Source: Herbidospora sakaeratensis (GTDB lineage: Bacteria; Actinomycetota; Actinomycetes; Streptosporangiales; Streptosporangiaceae). From it: 64,000 bases of DNA. The DNA lies in contig NZ_BBXC01000012.1 in NCBI RefSeq assembly GCF_001570525.1, positions 376,576 to 440,575 on the forward strand, written 5' to 3'. Below are positions 58,639 through 64,000 of this stretch, piece by piece (the first letter of the stretch is position 1; each line of letters opens with the position of its first letter). Both the position numbers and the translations under genes were made by a program. The notes beneath the pieces were generated by a model, which searched no databases, was not told the DNA's origin, and saw nothing but the letters and a program-made list of their open reading frames with translations.

Positions 58639-59586
58639 ATGATCCGGTCAGTCAGCCTTGGAATCGCGGCCGTGTCCGCCGTGTGCTTCGGGTTCTCCGG
58701 ACCCATGGCGAAGTACCTGAACGCCGCCGGGCTCGCCCCCCTGGAGTCGGTGTGGGTGCGCATGGCCGGGGCCGGGCTGCTGCTCCTGGCCGCGCTGGCG
58801 CTGCTGCGGCCCGCCGCGCTGCGTATCCCCCGCTCCCAGTGGCTCTTCTTCGGGGTGTACGCCCTGGTCGCCGTCGCCGGGGTGCAGGCCCTGTACTTCC
58901 TGGCCATCCAGCGGCTGCCCGTCGGCGTGACCCTGCTGATCGAGTACACCTCGCCGGTCCTGGTCGTGCTCTGGGTGCGGTTCGTCCGCCGGGTCAGGCT
59001 GCCGGTGGCGGCCTACATCGGCGCGGTGATCGCGGTGGCCGGGCTGGCGGTCGTGGTCGAGGTCTGGGACGGCCTGCGGCTCGACGCCCTCGGGCTGGTG
59101 CTGGCCCTGCTGGCGGCGGCATGTTGCGCCGGCTACTTCCTGATGAGCGACAACCTGCACGTCGACCCGCTGGGCCTGGTGGCCTGGGGCATGATCGGCG
59201 CGGCGGTCGTGCTGCTGCCGTTCGCCCAGCCGTGGTCGATCGAGTGGGCGGTCTTCGGCGACGTCGTGACCGTGGCGGGCAACACCCTGCCCGTCGCCGG
59301 GGCGGCCGGATGGCTGATCCTGGTGGCGACGGTGGTGGCGTACATCGCGGGCGTGACGGCGGTGCGGCGGTTGTCGGCGGCGGTGGGGGCGACGGTGGCC
59401 TCGCTGGAGGTCATCACCGGCGCGCTGATCGCCTACTTCCTGCTGGGGGAGGCGCTGGGCGCCTTCCAGATCGTCGGTGGCGCGGTGGTGCTGCTCGGCG
59501 CGCTGCTGGCCCAGACGGCGACGGTACGGCGGGCTCCCGCGGAGGCGCCCGCCGCACGCGAGCCGGTTCTCAATCCGTCGGCCTGA
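58639..59586 (+). CDS. EamA/DMT-family transporter
   Basis: A 315-residue protein with ten hydrophobic segments in two EamA repeats. The first is GIAAVSAVCFGFSGPMAKYL to LIEYTSPVLVVLWVRFVRR. The second runs from LGLVLALLAAACCAGYFLMS to SLEVITGALIAYFLLGEALG, AFQIVGGAVVLLGALLAQ. It probably exports an amino acid or other metabolite; substrates of this family cannot be read from sequence. Its 3' end overlaps the convergent small gene by 17 bases. Confidence 0.9.
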   Translation: MIRSVSLGIAAVSAVCFGFSGPMAKYLNAAGLAPLESVWVRMAGAGLLLLAALALLRPAALRIPRSQWLFFGVYALVAVAGVQALYFLAIQRLPVGVTLLIEYTSPVLVVLWVRFVRRVRLPVAAYIGAVIAVAGLAVVVEVWDGLRLDALGLVLALLAAACCAGYFLMSDNLHVDPLGLVAWGMIGAAVVLLPFAQPWSIEWAVFGDVVTVAGNTLPVAGAAGWLILVATVVAYIAGVTAVRRLSAAVGATVASLEVITGALIAYFLLGEALGAFQIVGGAVVLLGALLAQTATVRRAPAEAPAAREPVLNPSA

Positions 59587-59935
59587 GCCGGATCACCGAC
59601 GAGCGTTTGGCCCACCGGGCGGGCAGCCCGGCCGCGTCGGGGGCGTTCAGCCGTTCCTTGGCGAGGGCGGCCACCACCTCGGGGCTGGTCGTCTGGTCGA
59701 CGACCTCGACCGCCGCCGGGAAGCGGACGAGCTGGGCGCCGTTGTCCTTGCTCCGGAGCACGACCTCGATCTCGTGCTGGGCGGTGAGGCCGGGGAGGTT
59801 CTGCTCCCCGCCCCCGACCACCATGTAGATGGCGTCGTCATGCCAGACGTGCCAGGCCAGTCGGGTGCCCTGAGGCAGCACCACCCACAACACGCTCGAC
59901 CGCTTCGCGGCGTCTTCGATCAACGCGAGGCTCAT
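59570..59935 (-). CDS. Conserved hypothetical, pyridoxamine-oxidase-like small protein
   Basis: The ATG at 59935 (MSLALIEDAAKRSSVLWVVL) gives 121 residues. The strand pattern RLAWHVWHDDAIYMVVGGGE, LTAQHEIEVVLRSKDNGAQL resembles a compact split-barrel flavin/F420-binding protein, but no cofactor motif is decisive. The end KRSSVIRLRPTD is conserved-looking. The upstream extension of the frame (to 60115) is antisense to bioY and rejected. Function unknown. Confidence 0.65.
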   Translation of the reverse strand: MSLALIEDAAKRSSVLWVVLPQGTRLAWHVWHDDAIYMVVGGGEQNLPGLTAQHEIEVVLRSKDNGAQLVRFPAAVEVVDQTTSPEVVAALAKERLNAPDAAGLPARWAKRSSVIRLRPTD

Positions 59936-59967
59936 GACCGCCAGCTTTGCACAGGTCAATTCGCCTG

Positions 59968-60540
59968 TCAGGAGGTGAAAATCTCCCTGAGCTTCCAGGC
60001 CGCGGGCAGCAGCCCGGCGGCGACGAGGACCTTGAGCCCGTCGCCGATCAGGAAGGGCACGACGCCCTTCTCGATCGCGGTCGCCAGGCTCATGTCGGCG
60101 GCCACGGCCAGCCACGGCACCCCGACCAGGTAGATCAGCACGGTGCCGACGACCATCGTGACGACGGTCCGGCCGACCGTACGGTCACCGCCCCGCCCGG
60201 CCAGCGCGCCGACGACCGAGGCGGCCAGGAAGAAGCCCACGACATAGCCGAGCGTGGCGTCGCCGGCGGCGGTGAACCACGGCACGCCCGCCAGGCCCGC
60301 GAGCAGGTAGAGGGCCATGCCGGCGGCGGCCCTGTAGAGGCCCAGGGTGGCTCCGGAGAGCAGCACGGCGAAGGTCTGCAGGGTCACCGGCACGGGGCTG
60401 CCCGGCACCGGGAACGCCACCTGGGCGGCCAGACCGGTCAGCGCGGCGGCGCCGACGACGAGCGCGACGTCACGGAGGATCGTGCCGGGGATGAGGTCGG
60501 AGAGGACCGCGGGGCGGTTCGCGGCGACGGCTCGGGACAT
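59968..60540 (-). CDS. bioY: Biotin transporter BioY
   Basis: A 190-residue membrane protein with six hydrophobic helices. Family motifs are visible: VPVTLQTFAVLLSGATLGLY, LYLLAGLAGVPWFTAAGDAT, LGYVVGFFLAASVVGALAGR and GVVPFLIGDGLKVLVAAGL. BioY is the substrate-binding component of biotin ECF transporters and can act alone. No bioM/bioN ATPase or permease gene follows. GGAG lies seven bases before the ATG. The leader is AT-rich with an odd start-stop minigene (described separately). Confidence 0.93.
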   Translation of the reverse strand: MSRAVAANRPAVLSDLIPGTILRDVALVVGAAALTGLAAQVAFPVPGSPVPVTLQTFAVLLSGATLGLYRAAAGMALYLLAGLAGVPWFTAAGDATLGYVVGFFLAASVVGALAGRGGDRTVGRTVVTMVVGTVLIYLVGVPWLAVAADMSLATAIEKGVVPFLIGDGLKVLVAAGLLPAAWKLREIFTS

Positions 60541-60600
60541 TGTCTGTCTCCTTGAAGAAGAGGCATTACCTCCTTATTAATCACATAGATCACCTCCTGA
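60541..60600 (-). promoter_or_regulatory. bioY leader with start-stop minigene and stacked ribosome sites
   Basis: Reading on the minus strand, AGGAGG is followed six bases later by ATG-TGA (60586-60581), a start codon directly joined to a stop. A second AAGGAGG lies just downstream. It can pair with the CCTCTTCTT that follows it. Only then comes the GGAG used by bioY. This is AT-rich compared with its surroundings and may regulate translation. Confidence 0.45.
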
Positions 60601-60641
60601 TCCCTTATGACGTCCGACACAACGTCCGCCGACGGGCTTTG

Positions 60642-60647
60642 TAGGGT
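60642..60647 (+). promoter_or_regulatory. Candidate -10 element of leaderless citE-like gene
   Basis: TAGGGT ends seven bases before the ATG at 60655, with no ribosome-binding site, fitting leaderless expression. Confidence 0.5.
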
Positions 60648-60654
60648 TGGGCCC

Positions 60655-61590
60655 ATGCGCGCGCGACGTACGTGTCTGGCGGTACCCGGGAGCAGCCCGA
60701 GGTTCCTGGAGAAGGCCCAAGGGCTGCCCGCCGACGAGGTCTTCCTCGACCTGGAGGACTCGGTGGCCCCGCTGGCCAAGGAGTCGGCTCGGGCCAACGT
60801 CGTGTCCTTCCTGAAGGAGGGCGACTGGGGGGCCAAGACCGTCGTCGTGCGGGTCAACGACCTGTCGACCTCGTGGACCTACCGCGACGTCATCGAGGTG
60901 GTCGAGGGCGCGGGCGACCGGCTCCACTGCCTGATGCTGCCCAAGGTCGAGGACGCCTCCCACGTGCGGTGGCTCGACGTGCTGCTGACGCAGGTCGAGA
61001 AGGCCGTCGGGCTGCCCGTCGGCGCCATCGGGATCGAGGCGCAGATCGAGAGCGCCCGGGGGCTGGTCAACGTCGACGAGATCGCGCGGGCGTCGCCCCG
61101 GGTCGAGACGCTGGTCTTCGGGCCGGCCGACTTCATGGCGTCGATCGGCATGCGCACTCTCGTGGTGGGGGAGCAGCCGCCCGGCTACCCCGAGGGCGAC
61201 GCCTACCACTACATCCTGATGCGCATCCTCATGGCGGCCCGGGCCCACGGCCTCCAGGCCATCGACGGGCCCTACCTCCAGATCAAGGACGTCGACGGCT
61301 TCCGCCGCGTCGCGGCGCGGGCGGCGGCGCTGGGCTTCGACGGCAAGTGGGTGCTGCACCCCGGCCAGATCGACGCCGGGAACGAGGTCTTCTCGCCCGC
61401 CCAGGACGACTACGACCACGCCGAGCTCATCCTCGACGCCTACGACTACTACACGACGGTCGAGCGGCGCGGCGCGGTCATGCTCGGCGACGAGATGATC
61501 GACGAGGCGTCGCGCAAGATGGCGCTGGTGGTGGCGGCCAAGGGCCGCGCCGCAGGGCTCGCCCGGACGAAGGCGTTCGAGCGGCCTTAA
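60655..61590 (+). CDS. HpcH/HpaI aldolase, CitE/malyl-CoA lyase-like
   Basis: The ATG at 60655 (MRARRTCLAVPGSSPRFLEK) gives 311 residues; the upstream frame lacks initiation signals. Motifs are LPADEVFLDLEDSVAPLAKE with metal-site acids, VVRVNDLSTSWTYRDVIEVV, LMLPKVEDASHVRWLDVLL and IGIEAQIESARGLVNVDEIA with the catalytic Glu, then LVFGPADFMASIGM. The length and C-terminal lid (GKWVLHPGQIDAGNEVFSPA) are those of malyl-CoA/citramalyl-CoA lyases (Mcl/CitE) rather than HpaI. Acyl-CoA substrate is likely. It diverges from bioY. Confidence 0.88.
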   Translation: MRARRTCLAVPGSSPRFLEKAQGLPADEVFLDLEDSVAPLAKESARANVVSFLKEGDWGAKTVVVRVNDLSTSWTYRDVIEVVEGAGDRLHCLMLPKVEDASHVRWLDVLLTQVEKAVGLPVGAIGIEAQIESARGLVNVDEIARASPRVETLVFGPADFMASIGMRTLVVGEQPPGYPEGDAYHYILMRILMAARAHGLQAIDGPYLQIKDVDGFRRVAARAAALGFDGKWVLHPGQIDAGNEVFSPAQDDYDHAELILDAYDYYTTVERRGAVMLGDEMIDEASRKMALVVAAKGRAAGLARTKAFERP

Positions 61591-61627
61591 GCGAGACGCG
61601 GACGGCCGAAGGCCGGCTGCGTCTCGC
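61591..61627 (+). terminator. Terminator hairpin after citE-like gene
   Basis: GCGAGACGC (61591-61599) pairs with GCGTCTCGC ending at 61627. An inner GGCC-GAA-GGCC lengthens the structure. It begins directly at the stop codon. No U-tract. Confidence 0.72.
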
Positions 61628-61652
61628 GTGGTGAATCTGCCGTGGAGACAGG

Positions 61653-62210
61653 TCAGAACTGGACGCCGATCGTGGTGAAGAACCAGAACGACGAGGTCAG
61701 CCAGAGGCCGATCAGCAGGGTGAACAGCAGGCCGCCGGCGACCGGCAGCGTCCAGCCGGGCAGGCCGCGCTTGGGCAGCGACAACATCTTGGTGACGAAC
61801 ACGCCGTAGAAGACGCAGCCGAAGATCGAGTGGAACATGACGCGCGGGTCGTCGTAGCGCGCGCCCACCGAGTAGAGGCAGTGGAAGGCGACCGGCACGG
61901 TGGCCAGGAACGCCAGGCGGCCCGACCAGCGGTGCACCGGGCCGGGCCAGGAACCCCGCACGGGGATCTTGCCCCAGATGGCGAACGCCGAGAACACCTG
62001 CACGATCGCCAGCAGCGCGGCGACCGTGGTCAGCCAGACCTTCATGGCCAGCGGGCCGGAGAAGCCGGCCAGGCCGTAGGCGAAACCGGTCGGGGGGTGC
62101 AGTTCGCCGTACACGCCGAGGGCGGCGGCGACCAGGCCGCCCGCGAGCACGGGGATGACGAGGACGGCGACGGCGCCACGGTTCTGTGGGGCGACTTGGG
62201 TGTGAGACAT
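61653..62210 (-). CDS. Cytochrome b561-like membrane protein (DUF6529 type)
   Basis: A 185-residue protein with five hydrophobic helices. His residues spaced on helices (PVHRWSGRLAFLATVPVAFH and RVMFHSIFGCVFYGVFVTKM) look like haem b ligands of a cytochrome b561 or ferric-reductase-type membrane protein. I recall this arrangement as DUF6529, less surely. The start MSHTQVAPQNRGAVAVLVIP fits. It follows the secreted acidic protein gene by 33 bases on the same strand and probably shares its transcript. A redox role at the membrane is inferred. Confidence 0.72.
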   Translation of the reverse strand: MSHTQVAPQNRGAVAVLVIPVLAGGLVAAALGVYGELHPPTGFAYGLAGFSGPLAMKVWLTTVAALLAIVQVFSAFAIWGKIPVRGSWPGPVHRWSGRLAFLATVPVAFHCLYSVGARYDDPRVMFHSIFGCVFYGVFVTKMLSLPKRGLPGWTLPVAGGLLFTLLIGLWLTSSFWFFTTIGVQF

Positions 62211-62243
62211 CTCAGGCTCTCAAGCGTTCGGGGGCGGCGGGGA

Positions 62244-62972
62244 TCAGGAGGCGGGCGCCAGGAAGGCGTCGATGAACTGGTCGGGGTCCTGGGGGGTGAG
62301 CGGGATGCCGTACCACTCCTGGACGCCGCCGTCGAAGGCGGCGGCGGGCTCGCCGGAGTTCTCGCCGAGCATGATGCGGCCGACCGACTGGCCGTTGGGG
62401 AGCTTGATCCAGCCGCCGACGACACGGGCGCCGCGGACCTGGGCGGTGGCGCGGTAGAGGCCCGAGGGCTTCTTCACGGTGGCGGCCGAGAAGCGCCAGC
62501 TCTTGTTCTTCCACTCGATGCGGCCCTGCGCCTTGCCGCCGCGCAGGGCGGCCGTGACCAGGGTGTCCTTGCCTTCGAGGGTGATCGTGTTGTCGGCGGC
62601 GGTGCCCCGCAGCCACGCCTCGATCTTGCCGTCGCAGAAGTAGCCGACGACCTTGCCCTTCCTGATCGAGATCGCGATCAGGCCGCCGTTCTGGTCGACG
62701 ACGCCGGCGTAGTCGGCCTTCTTCGGGGTGGGGTCCTCCTCCTGCTCGGGGGCGGCCACCTCTTCGGGTTCCTGGGTCGCGTCGGGGGTGGCCTCTTCCT
62801 GGGCCTCGGGGGTCTCTTCGGGCGTGGCCAGCGGGTCGGCCCCGGCCCCGGCCGCCGCCGGGACGGCCGCGGTCTCCTGGATCTGGGGCGAGGCGGTCGC
62901 GCTGGCCACCGTCAGGCCCGCGGTCATCACCACTCCGACGGCCAATGTGTAAATGGGTCCTAGCCGGCTCAT
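62244..62972 (-). CDS. Secreted protein with acidic Pro-Glu linker and beta-rich domain
   Basis: The ATG at 62972 (MSRLGPIYTLAVGVVMTAGL) gives 242 residues with a signal peptide cleaved near ATA-S (residue 28). Residues about 35-85 are a Glu/Pro/Ala-rich spacer (EETPEAQEEATPDATQEPEE). From about residue 88 (DYAGVVDQNGGLIAISIRKG) a beta-sheet domain contains Lys/Gly-rich strands and YFCDGKIEAWLRGTAADNTI. No catalytic residues are identified. Co-transcription with the b561-like membrane gene suggests an extracytoplasmic partner. The Arg-rich extension to 63089 is rejected. Confidence 0.75.
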   Translation of the reverse strand: MSRLGPIYTLAVGVVMTAGLTVASATASPQIQETAAVPAAAGAGADPLATPEETPEAQEEATPDATQEPEEVAAPEQEEDPTPKKADYAGVVDQNGGLIAISIRKGKVVGYFCDGKIEAWLRGTAADNTITLEGKDTLVTAALRGGKAQGRIEWKNKSWRFSAATVKKPSGLYRATAQVRGARVVGGWIKLPNGQSVGRIMLGENSGEPAAAFDGGVQEWYGIPLTPQDPDQFIDAFLAPAS

Positions 62973-63073
62973 GTTCCGTCTCTCCTGGGTTTGTTTCCTG
63001 CCCCAGAGTGAATCGCGGCGGGCCGCGTCTGTCTGTGGACTAATGCGCACTCGTCTGGGATGAGAATGGGGGC

Positions 63074-64000
63074 GTGATCCAGCAGCCATCGCTCACGTCG
63101 TGGATCGTCCCGCCGCCTCCGGGTCTGCGGTACGACCAGCTCGCGCGCACCCCGGTCCACCGGTGGTGGCGGCCTCTGCTCGGGACCCTGCTGATCGTGG
63201 TCGTCTACGTCGCGCTGACGGCGGCGCTCGGTCTGGTCGCGATGCTCCTCATCGCCGTGTCGGGGGCCTCGCCGATGGGCTTGTCCCCCGGCCGGATCCT
63301 GTTCGAGGACCCGGTGCTCGACCTCGCGTTCCAGCTCGTGGCGATCGCGATCCTGATTCCGCTGGTGCTGGGGGCGGCCTGGCTGGTGCAACGACGTCCA
63401 CCCGGGACCCTTTCCTCGGTGGCGGGACGGCTGCGGTGGCGGTGGCTCCTGCGGTGCGTTCCATTGGCGATCCTCGCGGTGGTGCTGGGGGAGGTCGCCC
63501 AGAGCCTGGTCCTGCTGGCGACGGGGGTTTCTCCCGGATACGGCTGGGCGGGCTGGTCGGATCTGCTGGTGCCGTTGCTCGTCGTCCTTCTCCTCGTGCC
63601 CATGCAGGCGGCTGCAGAGGAGTACGCGTTCCGGGGCTGGGTGGTTCAGGCTTTCGGCGCCTATTTGCGCAATCCCTGGTGGGGGATCGTCATCTCGTCG
63701 GCCGTCTTCGCGGCGTTCCACGGGTACACCGACTTCGGAATCGCCTACACGTTCGGGTTCGGCGTGCTGATGGGATGGGTGTCGATCCGCACCGGCGGGC
63801 TTGAGGCCGCCATCGCGCTGCACGCGGTGAACAATGTGGGGGCGTTCGGGATCGCGGCGGTGGCGGGGGAGCTCGGGTCGGCGCTGGAGCAGGGTTCCCT
63901 GCCGTGGCAGACCCTGGTGGGGACGATTGTGCAATTTGGCGTTTTTGGGGTTGGTGTCGTGGTTTTGGCTCGTAAGTCGGGAATTTCGGTGGAGGGCGGA
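63074..64000 (+). CDS. CPBP intramembrane metalloprotease, 3' end outside window
   Basis: A GTG at 63074 opens a frame that stays open to the last base: 309 residues visible. After a Pro-rich cytoplasmic start (WIVPPPPGLRYDQLARTPVH) come several transmembrane helices. The CPBP/Abi motifs are complete: AAAEEYAFRGWVVQAF (EExxxR), SSAVFAAFHGYTDF (first His) and AAIALHAVNNVGAF (second His and Asn). Such proteins cleave prenylated or membrane substrates and in some bacteria give immunity to bacteriocins. The missing end is probably short, since the last helix is already in view. Confidence 0.88.
   Translation, partial: MIQQPSLTSWIVPPPPGLRYDQLARTPVHRWWRPLLGTLLIVVVYVALTAALGLVAMLLIAVSGASPMGLSPGRILFEDPVLDLAFQLVAIAILIPLVLGAAWLVQRRPPGTLSSVAGRLRWRWLLRCVPLAILAVVLGEVAQSLVLLATGVSPGYGWAGWSDLLVPLLVVLLLVPMQAAAEEYAFRGWVVQAFGAYLRNPWWGIVISSAVFAAFHGYTDFGIAYTFGFGVLMGWVSIRTGGLEAAIALHAVNNVGAFGIAAVAGELGSALEQGSLPWQTLVGTIVQFGVFGVGVVVLARKSGISVEGG

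Overview
This 64 kb window is GC-rich DNA from a filamentous actinomycete. A mycothiol gene (mshB), menaquinone-type succinate dehydrogenases, a sigE-rseA-htrA-tatB-mrp block, TatB, DivIVA-like and DUF3117 proteins, and several apparently leaderless genes all point to Actinomycetota. The protein style suggests Streptosporangiales (Nonomuraea or Streptosporangium relatives), but I cannot fix the genus by reading. I saw no rRNA, tRNA, CRISPR array, transposase or prophage. No gene-free stretch exceeds about 200 bases.

Layout. 1-3940 holds two proline-rich membrane-anchored surface proteins and a secreted beta-helix glycosidase that looks like a GH87 alpha-1,3-glucanase. 3981-11962 (minus strand) is a compact RiPP operon of class V lanthipeptide type. 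It encodes an APH-type kinase, a HopA1-domain lyase, five small precursor peptides that I translated by hand, an F420-type reductase, a cysteine decarboxylase, a pseudokinase and an M16 peptidase pair. 12138-15571 (minus) is one succinate dehydrogenase or fumarate reductase operon. 15738-18898 (minus) is a phospho-signalling operon (receiver-PP2C, CHASE3-type histidine kinase, receiver). A LysR gene at 18947 diverges from a second, different succinate dehydrogenase operon (20029-23431). A Clp-N protein and a small HTH protein then diverge from a heterodimeric ABC exporter (24399-27811) across a twin-palindrome operator.

27808-34023 contains an S9 peptidase, mshB, small conserved genes, a decapitated VapC toxin remnant, a degenerate CysRS-like protein and a GH25 lysozyme. 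34070-39751 (minus) is an unusual three-gene operon. It encodes a UvrD-like helicase with a RelE-like N-terminus, flanked by two paralogous proteins; one of these carries a sigma-70 region 4 motif and a HARE-HTH-like region. I regard this as the best candidate for an undescribed system, alongside the RiPP operon. 39857-51922 is mostly housekeeping: methyltransferase, binding lipoprotein, fdxA-dapC, dapE, two LOG proteins, tag, a PaaX-like regulator, pepA and an O-methyltransferase. 52050-58557 is the sigE envelope-stress block with mrp and an MgtE-N/CBS protein. 58639-64000 carries an EamA transporter, bioY, a CitE-like lyase, membrane and secreted proteins, and a CPBP protease cut by the window edge.

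How the genes work together. In the RiPP operon the kinase and HopA1 protein should phosphorylate and eliminate Ser/Thr in the cores. The decarboxylase acts on the C-terminal Cys found in all five precursors; each has Thr exactly five residues before it, the geometry of an AviMeCys ring. The reductase could convert dehydro residues to D-amino acids, and the M16 pair is the likely leader protease. Both succinate dehydrogenase promoters carry a TGTGA-N6-TCACA-like site, which suggests common control by a CRP/FNR-family regulator. All functional calls come from reading motifs by eye; no database search was run.
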